DNA of 64,000 nt, from the NCBI RefSeq assembly GCF_021130785.1, contig NC_060207.1, positions 191,850,001 to 191,914,000 of the forward strand, written 5' to 3'. Of this stretch, positions 50,286-64,000 are shown one piece after another. Each line of letters starts with the position of its first letter. The first letter of the stretch is position 1. This DNA comes from Homalodisca vitripennis (taxonomy: Eukaryota; Arthropoda; Insecta; Hemiptera; Cicadellidae). The notes beneath the pieces were generated by a model, which made no database searches, was not told where the DNA came from, and worked only from the letters and a program-made list of their open reading frames with translations. The translations under genes and the position numbers were made by a program.

Positions 50286-50742
50286 ACTTAAATGTCAGAG
50301 CGTTTAATAAAATACAAATTTTAATTAGTCATCATTTCATCCAAGGTTGTTATATTCTGTCAAATAGCAAAATTAATACCAAAGCAGGTATCAAAGTATT
50401 TGTTTTTGTTGTCTTCCATAGGAAGATATTTGTAGAGCACTATGTAGACTTAAGCAAAATTTTTAAGATTAAAAGTACCATAATTTATTCACGAACTGTG
50501 TTATAACGAGATATACTATCCTTTTGAAAAATTCAAAATCCATACAATTTTTAATTGATCTCTTTTAATACAAGGTTGCATGGAAATGTTCAAGGTTATA
50601 GATCGTATCTGTCCAATGGTTAATCTACATATGTTGCTATATCACATGTCAATACACCATATGAGCGTGACAGTTTTTTTTTATAATAGGCTACATTTGT
50701 TCTGTGATATTATTGTTGCTATCACACACAAAGACCGATGTA
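50286..50742. other. AT-rich spacer or intron
   Basis: Nothing recognised. Confidence 0.45.
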
Positions 50743-50966
50743 AATATGTTCGCTAAAACTCCAAAAATTCCATGGAGTGACATAAATCATCATTGAACTC
50801 GATTTTTCTTATATATAAATGAGGTTTCGCCCAAAATTGTTAAAAATAAGCTAAAAGTGTAAAATTGTAGCTATAAGTTAGTTTGTTCACAAGATAGCGT
50901 GGGCACAGACAGAAATGAATTTATTCAGTCCCTCGGTATGTTTCACTAACGCTCAGCCAATAAGAC
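50743..50966 (+). repeat. Single copy of the 180-bp module
   Basis: Opens 'gttcgctaaaactccaaaaa', 'ttccatggagtgacataaat', 'catcattgaactcgattttt', contains 'tttgttcacaagatagcgtg' and 'cacagacagaaatgaattta', and closes with 'ccctcggtatgtttcactaa' and 'cgctcagccaataag'. It is a full unit with the start motif repeated at its end and an AT-rich internal expansion of about 40 bp. Confidence 0.7.
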
Positions 50967-51976
50967 TTTTGCTATGCAAAATTAAATAAATTAAAATTTA
51001 ACATCCATTGATTGTTATGTTCATTTTCAAAGTAATATGAATTATCGTAATATGAAATCACATAAAGCACTTGAGTAAAAATATAAAAGTAATGTGGTTG
51101 TGGTCATTGTGATTAATAAAGACGGTTATAGAACAGATTAAACCCTCAGATTTTAGGTCAAAATAAATTGTTGTAGCCAAAATAAGAACTCAAAATGAGT
51201 ACGAACAATTTTGCAACAGAGATACGATAGTCAGTTAATATATAGTGATTATTTGTTCAAGTGCTAGAAATGTGTTGTTCCTTGTATAAGTACCGTCTGT
51301 TTCCTAAGAAACTTAAATTGTACTTTATTTACAGAGAATTACGGAAATAAAGATGTGGTCTGAATGTGGTTAATCTCTTTTTTAAAGCTTAAATTAATTT
51401 AGCAAACCAAACTACAGAACCCTTGTCATCTGAAATGTTTAAACCCGCACATAAATAACATTTAATACTGTTTTGTATCAGCTACTAAATTCAATTATTA
51501 ATAAACTGAAATAGTCAACAAACTTACTTGAACTATAGTTTGGTAAAAATATTCAATAATCCATAAGAAACTGTTAAAAATAAGATTTTCCGTCATAGGG
51601 TCCCTCAATCTATCATTACTAATAGTTGTCTAACGAGTTGTTTGTTTTAGGGAGGATAGAACAAATTTAAATAGCATGGGGAAAAGGGCCAAATTAATCA
51701 AGAGGAAAAATTACAAACTTAAGAATTTTTTAATTAGAAAAATTATTACTCTATACATAAAAAATAATACGAGTAAATGGGATGATTAATAGAAAGTATC
51801 AATTAAAGTAACTTTTAGAAATATCAAGGTACAAGTTTAATTTGTTAGGGTGTAATGCGATAAGGAAGAGCTGTCCGAGCTGTTTTATTATTTCCGGTGT
51901 CGAGTCATGGCTTGAGGACGAGGCGAGTAGGGGTGGGAGAGGGGTAAAAGTGTATTAGATTTGTAAAGAGAAGGAA
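50967..51976. other. AT-rich spacer
   Basis: Mostly AT-rich; 51880-51976 becomes GC-richer (gaggacgaggcgagtagggg) where the tandem array begins. Confidence 0.45.
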
Positions 51977-55679
<3,703 letters not shown>

Positions 55680-55860
55680 AATGACTGACTTAAACCTATA
55701 GTTGATCGACATGCATCATCATCGAAGGCGATTTTGCCTATATAATAACGAAACTTCTTGCAAAATTTGAAGTCAGTTGATCAGTTCGTTCGCGAGTTAC
55801 TGTGTGGTTTGATTGAGGGAAATAAAATCTTACCAGTCCCTCGCCTAGAACAGTCATAAT
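55680..55860 (+). repeat. Diverged copy of the 180-bp module
   Basis: 'catgcatcatcatcgaaggc', 'gattttgcctatataataac', 'gaaacttcttgcaaaatttg', 'cagttcgttcgcgagttact' and 'ttaccagtccctcgcctaga' follow the module's internal order. Both terminal CGCTAACGCTCAGCCAA motifs are missing or unrecognisable. Confidence 0.55.
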
Positions 55861-56290
55861 ATGTCTTGTAATAAAATATAATTATGTATTTTGAGTCTTT
55901 GAAAATTATTAATAGAAATGTTTTAAAGGGCAGACTCCATTGTGAGTTGTATATAATATAATTCTATAACTATTATATTTTAAATAGTTACAGGTTAATA
56001 AAGTATTATATTAAATAATTGCTAATAAAATATATGGATCTCTTCTAGTAAAAATTATATGAATACTTTGTACCCACTGCTTTGAAGACATTTCGGCATA
56101 AGTAATATTTCAAAGTTTAAAAATACAAGGCAAAATTTAATGCGGTGTTTAAACCTTCGAGGTTTTGACAATTTGGACTGTAGGAGTTTTCGAGGTCCAT
56201 ACGAGAATTACAACAATTTTTTTTAACACTGTATACAGTTGATTACGATAGACTAGAGTTTCTACAATGGCTCCAGCCGGGGCAGGGACT
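55861..56290. other. AT-rich spacer
   Basis: Nothing recognised until 'caatggctccagccggggca' (about 56268), which directly precedes the tandem array. Confidence 0.45.
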
Positions 56291-56822
56291 GCCGTTTGCT
56301 TCGTCCTGGGACAACACTAGGCTAATGAGTGGGACTAATGAACACAGTCCCTTACTGGAAGTCTCAGGTTCTCAATTATATCTCAAGGGAAACTAAGGAT
56401 AACGTTCCTCTCTAGTCAGTTGCCGTTTGCTTCGTCCTGGGACAACACACTAGGCTAATGAGTGAGGACTTATGAACACAGTCCCTTACTGGAAGTCTCA
56501 GGTTTTCCATTATATCTCAAGGGAAACTAAGGAAAACGATCCTCACTTTAGTCAGTTGCCGTTTGCTTCGTCCTGAAAAGCACTAGGCTAATGAGTGAGG
56601 ACTTAATGAACACAGTCCCTTATTGGATGTCTCAGGTTTTCCATTATATCTCAAGGGAAACTAAGGAAAACGATCCTCTTTAGTCAGTTGCCGTTTGCTT
56701 CGTCCTGGGACAACACTAGGCTAATGAGTGGGACTAATGAACACAGTCCCTTACTGGAAGTCTTGGGTTTTCCATTATATATCAAGGGAAACTAAGGATA
56801 ACGATTCTGTCTAGTAAGTTGG
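56291..56822 (+). repeat. Tandem array, ~133-bp unit, 4 copies
   Basis: Units begin 'gccgtttgcttcgtcctg' at 56291, 56422, 56558 and 56690 (periods 131, 136, 132) and contain 'caacactaggctaatgagtg', 'gaacacagtcccttactgga', 'agtctcaggtt', 'ttatatctcaagggaaacta' and 'cgatcctc', ending 'tagtcagtt'. The fourth unit ends at 'tagtaagttg'. No related sequence was seen elsewhere in the window. Confidence 0.95.
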
Positions 56823-58994
56823 TTCTGGATTTTTAGAATATTAACAAAAGAAATACTTCAGAATTTAGAATAATACTGTATCTAATATTAAAACACAAGT
56901 AATTATTGCGTTTTGTAGGTTTACTCATTAAAAAAATACTATCTAACAATAATTACAATTATAGAATTATATAAGCTGTACACAATTATACTAAGCAACT
57001 TGAGATCAACTCCAGGGCATGTGATATATAATCGCATAAATATATAAAGGAGATATTTCTTTACACATTTTATAATATTGTTCCATTGACCGATATGAGC
57101 CATAAACTACATACAACCTTTGGATTTTATCATTTCGTTTAGCCTATCTCTGTCTATATGTGTTTTTGATTAAAAAATTGTATTTTTAAAACTAATTACC
57201 GAACATCAACCAAAATTTAATAAACTCTTTATCGGGCCAAGATTTATAAATAAAAAGATTTGGCTGATTTTGCATCATACATTTAACAATGGAGACTAAA
57301 AATTAAAATACTCGTATCTAAACAAAAATTTCTTTAAACCCCTGATTTTATAAATAGTTTTACAGTAATAACATTTTGTGGAAAAATTCATCAAAAAAAT
57401 CAGCTGTTACTTAAAATGTTGAAATCGTATGACAAACACTTGAGTGCATGTTCACCACAAAGTTTCAATCACAATAAAGTAACTTCAACGATGGAAGTAT
57501 GTGTTAAATTATTTACACTGTTCCATTGTAAAACTGTTACTTATTTTTAAGAAATTTGATTTTTGAAATGCATGGTTTTAAGGAAAAGACGAAACTTGTT
57601 TTATCCTTATTCTGCAACTATTTTCTTATTCATAAGGACACTGGCCTGTGCGACGATCTTTTTTAAATAAAATAAGAAGAAGGTTCTATAACGTATCTGG
57701 TCCAAAAGTTATTTTATCTAAACCTGCGCTCTTACCTACTCTCCCGATGTTGTTTGGTAGATATAACCGGGTTGACTAGAAGGCGTGATTCAAAAACCTC
57801 ATCATTCGAGAACTTTGTGATATTTGCCATTTATATATACAAAAGACAATGCCATCACTCACGGACTTTGGAATAGAAAATCTAAAATATTTCCATGAAG
57901 ATCAAACAACCATATGAGTTGAAAATATATGAAATATATATGAATATAGCTATATATGAATATAGCTTTTTTAGTGGTTACAACCTTATTATAATCCATA
58001 TGGATGTTTGATCTATTTGTCTTTCAATTTTATGCTGCGAAGATATTTATAAAATTCGTATTGTATTCATAAATTATTATTTTTATACGTTAAAATTATC
58101 ATGAATTATGTATAATAAATATACAAAAACCTCTAATAAGAGTCAGTCATATTTCTTTTAACTTTTAATTTTTTTCACCATTAATACTGAAATAATATAA
58201 TTTAAGCATTCCTACTTCAGAATCAAAATTACAATAGGGCTCCATCATATTACATCAAAGGAACCTTCACTGAGAAAACTACATATTTCAATTTTTGGAT
58301 TCCTTCCCACTAGTCTAAAATAGTTTAAATGTAACTGAAATTGCTGTATCTCTTAATTAAAATATTACAGAATTTTGCTGATGAAGTTGGGTTATTTCAT
58401 TAGTAGTTATAAAACCTGTGTAAATCTCCGACTTAAGGGTGCCAAAACACTATCCTTTAAACTTAAAATCCAATAAAATGGAGCAGGAATTAGAAATATC
58501 TTACAGTGACCTACACTTATCTTAGTGTTTTTTTTTTATTTTTTTTATTTTAAAATGTTATTAATAAGTTTTTGTTATTCAAAAATAAATTGCGTGCAAA
58601 ATCACGGAAAACTGTTAGTTAATTAATAAATGTACGATACAAGAAACCATTAAACTTAGTGAAATCAGTGCACATAATAGTGAATTGAAAAAGAAATTTG
58701 TAAGAAGAAACTTTCTTGGGTCCGATTCAAAATGACAATAAAAGTTTTCTTCGAATTTATAAATTGTTTCTTGTCCAATGCTTGTACTTGTCCACTGTAA
58801 ATAGCCCTTTCCATAACTTCTGTTCAGTTTCAATGATACCCTTGAGCAGAACACTCCCCGGAGCCAGAAAGGAATAGTTGGAGAACAAAGTTCCAGACGC
58901 TGAACAATGATGAACACAGAGTGGCCAAGTTGTCGAGAGTTGGACTGCTGATAAATGGCAGCTCGAGTGGAGTTGACAGCCAATTTATGTGCAG
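56823..58994. other. AT-rich spacer; GC-richer toward its end
   Basis: A ~20-bp inverted repeat at 57899/57995 is listed separately. 58840-58994 becomes GC-richer just before the ATG exon; the 122-codon minus frame there (58615-58983) has no recognisable domain and is likely a shadow. Confidence 0.4.
57899..58014. repeat. ~20-bp inverted repeat, ~116-bp hairpin
   Basis: 'agatcaaacaaccatatgag' at 57899 and 'ccatatggatgtttgatct' ending at 58014 are imperfect reverse complements. The interior has a small tandem duplication (atatatgaatatagct twice near 57940-57966). Confidence 0.6.
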
Positions 58995-59101
58995 AGTCCA
59001 GACCGCTCTAACTGGACGTGATGCCAGACCCCGGAAATGGAGGCCCGGAGCGACCTGCGGGCTCGTCCTTCAAGTTTAAGGATCACTCCATCATCCAGCG
59101 G
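58995..59101 (+). CDS. Candidate first coding exon with ATG and donor
   Basis: The strongest coding exon in the window. An acceptor-like 'caatttatgtgcag' ends at 58994. The ATG at 59021 is preceded by an in-frame TAA at 59009, so it is a true frame start. The frame reads MPDPGNGGPERPAGSS, then FKFKDHSIIQR, and ends on a complete codon (CGG, 59099-59101) immediately before the donor gtaggt, giving phase 0. GC content is much higher than the flanks. There is no signal peptide; the N-terminus is Gly/Pro-rich and probably disordered, followed by a basic-amphipathic stretch. I do not recognise the protein. The next exon was not found before the window's end, so the following intron is probably long. 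A leader exon such as 50076-50285 may lie upstream. Confidence 0.6.
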
Positions 59102-62100
59102 GTAGGTCGTAGAGTGGATTGGCAAGAAAACGAATAGCTTCTGTAACACGAATTTTATCTCAAGTGGGTGTGAACTCCTGAATGGAATATCAGAGATAGG
59201 TCAAACTAGCTAATCTATGATAATTTAATTTTCTACCTTTGTCGCTTCCTAGAATGACATTATCAAATTTAGAAAATAAATTATCAACAATGACACAGAA
59301 AGTAACTTATATCAGAATATCAAATACTAAATGCCTTAATTTTTATTGTTTACATTAAAACGTTTCAATAATTGTGAACTAATCTTCAAAGCGCTTTTAT
59401 AACGCAGGTTATACTAGTATTTGAATGCGTAGAGTCTAATTTTAAAGCCAACACACTTATCTTTGTCTGGTATATATATATATTTTAAAAGATTTATATT
59501 AATTGTAAAATTGTTTTCGAACATTCATGAAAAAATTACTTATGTGAGGAACAATTTATTTACAAGTGGCGTTATTTGAAAGTTATCCACGATACTCAAT
59601 CCTTGAAACTAACAATTTACTGTAAAATTATAATATAATATAATATTAATTATATTATAATTATAATACTATTTTGATTCTTAGATATGATATTTTTGGT
59701 AACATTGGCGTTATGTATGGCAAGAGATTTGTAAACATAAAATTTACTGCAAACTCAATACACTAAAATGTTTTATGTATAAATTTATTTTGTTAAATCT
59801 GCTGAGTTTGTGGTGGAAAATATATCTGGAAAAGTTTAAATTTTTTCCACCACTCGCTGTTTATAATTGAATTTCTTAGCTTGTTAAAGAGTAACCATTT
59901 ATAATTTCACTTGTAGCCATTTAAAACTTTTAGAAGATTTATCAATAAATCTGACACAAACACCTTTATCTATTTTTTATGTATTTGATTAAAAGGCAAA
60001 CATTTGTTCGTTAAAACATTGTTTCTCCCACTTCTCAAAACTGTCTCAAAATGCTCAATAGCAATCACGTTAGCACTATAAACCATTGTTACAATTTCAG
60101 AGCAATGTCCCATTGGCCATAAGAGTCTATTCAAAAATAAATTCTGAAATCACAAAAACAAATCAAATGATATCATTACATTTTAAGTAAAACCGATTTC
60201 AGCGTTCTAGCTAACTGACCTACAAAATAATTAGACTGACATTCAACAGTTTGGAAATGGCAACGGAAGTATATTGGAACTATATGTCAAATTGTTTGCC
60301 TCTTTCATGCGAATCGTATTCATAAGAAGGCGTGTAAACAAACCAATAAATTACTCAAAAATATGAGAGCCATATACCAGGCCATAAAATTACAAAAAAA
60401 GGTTTTATTCAAAGCAAGCAACAAGACGGTGTTCCTGTAATTATTTCTAAAAGACAAAATTGAGCGGAGAATGCTTTGTCGAACCTTCAAAGGAGAAGAG
60501 GAGTCCGCCACCCCAAAACGTACGCCTCATTTATCTTTGTATTGCTCATCAACTATTAGTCATACGCTTTCCCCTTCCCTTTCTTAATCCCGACCCTTCA
60601 TTTCCTTATCTGCAACCCCCAAACGTGTCTTAACTCCTATGGCTTACTCGTTTCCTCCATCAAGCAAATAAGTGAAAGCGTTAGTCATTATTATATAATT
60701 TCAGTGACCTAGCGAAATCCCACAAGTAAAATAAGTTATTGGCGTGTTAAACAACTAAGCCCAAAAGAGCTTAAATGGTTCATCGGTTATAGCATTTTAA
60801 TTCGGTTTTTGAATGGTGTACACATAGTCATAAATGTTTGTGTATGTGTATTTGTGTGAATTTTCACACATTTAGCTCTCTACTTTGACATAAAACGTAG
60901 ATTTTCTATCATTTTCGAGTTGTTCAATAACTAAGTATATCCAGATATACAAGTAGGGCTTTAAAAAATGTTTTCTGGATCTCTTTCGATCCGTGAAATA
61001 ATTTCTGACTCTTTTGAAACAAGACATAAATTATAAATATTAAATATTTGTAAGAAAACAGTGTTTTCTACTTAGAAAGTAATTTAGAAAATTGACATGA
61101 CAAAATGTATAAAAAATGGAGCTTTGTGCACCATGCTATGAGATTTGTAACCATGAGTCTATTAACTTTGAAACTGACGATAGAACAGATTTTGCGTAGG
61201 TTTTAATTTAATTACATTCCAAACAGCCTTTTTAATGGAGCAGTAAATTTGAGAATTATTAGGGCACCTCTCCTTCCCATCAACTCAATGTTTTTAGCGG
61301 CGAAAGGAATAAATCTTTAGTTTTTTTTTAAGAGATCAGTTTATTATATTTTTTGTCCATTTTTGCTCCATAGTTTTTATTTGTCCCCTTTCTCAACCCG
61401 GACATGTAGTTTTTTAGTAATTTTATGAAATGTTTCATATAGTTTTAGAATAATATTATATACTCGTATAGTACTTAGGCTGTTCATCGCCATCTTACTC
61501 TTCGAAAATGCTTAGTACTGAACACTTAGCGTAGATCACGTTTATTTTAAAGTACTCATTAATTCTAATAAATACCATACTATACATTTCCGTTACACAA
61601 TGAAACTAAAAAGTTTAAATTTGTCAAAAAACATATAGAAATAACAATAAAACCTTTACAGTGTGCAAGATTTTAAATATTAAAATTAAACGAGTTAATT
61701 TTGGTCACCATTTACGGTAAGAAAACACAATAATAAAGATAAAAAGGTGTATCAGCTAAATAATTACTTTAGCAACACCATAGTTTATGTTTATACTATA
61801 ACTCGATTTTATTTAGTTGTTTGCATACTTAAAAAATACTCAACGTGTGTTTCTACAACGTGTGCATGTCTACAAGTATTACCTCGTTAAAATTATTTAC
61901 AGCATGAATTTAGGTTTGCAGCATCATTATAGCCGCTCTATTACGTCATCATCCTACAATGACATTTACACCGTACAGCGTATAACATTTATACGGCCTA
62001 CCATCAAGTGGACAATAGATTATACTGCATCGCCGTTATATCACTTTACCTTGGGCCTTTAGCTCAAGCCATATGCTGCAGGGTAGTGTGCCATGATAAA

Positions 62101-64000
62101 TCAATTGCCTGTGTTTGTATGCTTACACAAGTACCAAGTTTCTCACTAGTTGGCCTAATTAAACATTACGAAGGTTATTATTTCGAACCGTAATTTTGTT
62201 TCGTATTTATTTTTAATTAATTAAGAAACTATTTAGAAATTTGCAGTATTTAAAAAATCTAAGCATTATTTAGCAGGATTGTAATTGTGTAATACACACG
62301 TACACAGGTAATTAAATAGCAATATTAATATAAGTATAAAAGGTATACATACAGTATATATAGTGTTTCATAAATGCACGAACTACACCAGATACTGTTA
62401 AAATAACATCGTTCAGTTAAATTTTTACATTACAGCTAACGCAATTATGATACGAAATCTGTAAGGAATGTGTGTTTATCATATATAACATATAAATTAT
62501 TGGACGATGTGGTTGTTTCGTTTGCAATAAGTACAAATAACAAAATCTCACATTTGTGGATTTTTAAGGATAGATTTCTCACTTAACATCTATCTCGATT
62601 TCCATGCAACTATTGAAATAACATCTGGCTCACTATAGTATTTAGTGCTGCAGTAATCTTTAAAATTTTTAATACAAATAAATGGCACATTTAAATTTAT
62701 TCATCATGATAATAATTGGAAATTTCCCCTTTTAATTAGTTTTTTAATGGGCCTGAAAAATAACAACAATGTAAGATATAAAATTCAAACTTTTTAATAT
62801 ATAAGATATTACACTTTAACTTTAATGATCATTGTAATAATTGGAAATTGGAATTAATTAGTTTTAGCATTAGCATAAAAATAACAAAAATGAAAGATAT
62901 TATGTAAAAAAAAACCCATAATATAAAAGAATACTATGACATATCAAATTTAAAGATCGTGTAAATAATTAGAATTTTCAGCTATTATTTAATTTTGAGA
63001 TAGATAAAGGAAATAAACAATTCAAACAGTAAATCAAACATCGGGTCTGATTATTTTTCGAACAATTAAACCAATTAAAACTTACAATATATTTTTTATG
63101 TAGACGGTGAAAAATATATTTGAAACATGCAATAAAGAAGTTGGAGACATCTTTTATTCTTCCAGTAATTATATGCTTATTAAATTATATTTCACATTAA
63201 CTATTAAATAATTCATTGTTAAGAAACGGAGAGTTTATGATAAAACATCTGTTTCGAAGCGCCTTTGTGTGCCTAGGCCTCGGATGAAACTAAACCACCG
63301 GATGATTTGACCACCTGTGGCTGGTGATGATCCAAAACAACACCCTTTAAACATATAAAACCAACGGATAAAGAGCCTACTATGGACGTGGTGAAGCACC
63401 ATTGTTAATGGAAGCGAATTAAAAATCCATGTTTTATGTAGTAATACATTCGATACTTACACAAAACCTTATGTTTGTCCAAAAAAGAGATTAAAAACTA
63501 ATTGCAACCATTTTGATTAAACGTTTTCTATAGGTACATAGGTGAGTATATATCTAACAGACTCGAGTAGGCCTACCACACACTGTACATAATTAAAACT
63601 TCTTGTTCAATAAAACTAAGTCGATCAAATTTTTATAATACAATTTGCAACTTACCGTTGATGAAAACCGCATATATTTCAAATTTATAGATATTTTAAA
63701 ACTAATAAAATCATCCATTAAATAATTCTCGCATATGGCCTTCAAAATTAACTTTTTTACAGGATATCGGCAATATTTTTGGTATTTAAATTAAGTGATA
63801 TCGTATAAATAAAAAAATATACATTTGCATGGTAATTCATGAAACATTTGATATTGGCTGGCAATGCTATTGAAAATATACCAAAAATCCAAATACGTCT
63901 CAACATTATAGGATTGAAAAAATGTACACTGTTTTAACACATATAATATCGAAGTTTGTAAATTTTATATAGTATTACTTTCAAAAGAAAACATTTTAAA
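59102..64000. other. Probable intron or spacer downstream of the ATG exon
   Basis: AT-rich throughout. No acceptor-bounded, in-frame continuation of the exon ending at 59101 was found. The stretch 63240-63430 is GC-richer: 'tttgtgtgcctag' at about 63274 could be an acceptor and opens a frame ASDETKPPDDLTTCGW before a stop, but the pairing donor (gtgatg) is weak. Frames at 60320-60511 and 61817-62193 resemble nothing known. Confidence 0.4.

Noticed and set aside
58615..58983. 122-codon minus-strand gene
   Set aside because: No recognisable domain; its GC-rich half overlaps the upstream side of a better-supported plus-strand exon.

Overview
This window looks like a gene-poor, AT-rich stretch of an animal nuclear genome, most likely an insect. 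The evidence is long AT-rich spacers, many long dinucleotide microsatellites, decayed transposable elements of kinds common in arthropods, tRNA-derived repeats, and a few short GC-richer islands that look like split-gene exons or regulatory elements. A sap-feeding hemipteran would fit the overall texture, but I cannot show this from the sequence. No bacterial-type operons, rRNA genes or CRISPR arrays are visible. Nearly all the longer open frames are translated microsatellites or chance frames.

Layout: 1-12 kb is mostly unique AT-rich spacer with microsatellites (CA at 0.8 kb, GA at 6.4 kb, TA and GT at 9 kb, GT at 11 kb), repeat relics, and a possible non-coding leader exon ending at 10148. 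12.3-13.3 kb holds a 5'-truncated non-LTR retrotransposon on the minus strand with a YADD reverse-transcriptase motif and a frameshift. 19.1-19.8 kb is a tandem array of a ~180-bp module that also occurs, dispersed and diverged, at six other places. 21.1-22.4 kb is a dead IS630/Tc1/mariner-type transposase on the minus strand. 24-29.5 kb has hairpins around TA repeats, a MITE-like hairpin, a frameshifted kelch-like coding relic and a tRNA-derived SINE. 32-36 kb has a TIR element, a GC-richer island and a possible 67-bp exon.

From about 40 kb onward the spacer is punctuated by GC-richer islands (40.6, 43.1, 44.6, 46.3, 48.6, 50.1 and 59.0 kb). The best gene evidence is a candidate core promoter with TATA and initiator at 50046-50079 followed by a leader-like stretch, and an exon at 58995-59101 that carries an ATG with an in-frame upstream stop and ends in a splice donor. 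A serine-rich coding-like exon lies at 44578-44708. These could belong to one or more plus-strand genes whose large introns and control regions fill the right half of the window. Two further tandem arrays (~158 bp x7 at 52 kb ending in a long CA run, and ~133 bp x4 at 56.3 kb) lie in the same half.

Limits: no complete gene can be assembled from this window. Exon calls rest on splice-site form, reading frame and base composition only. Repeat families were joined by eye.
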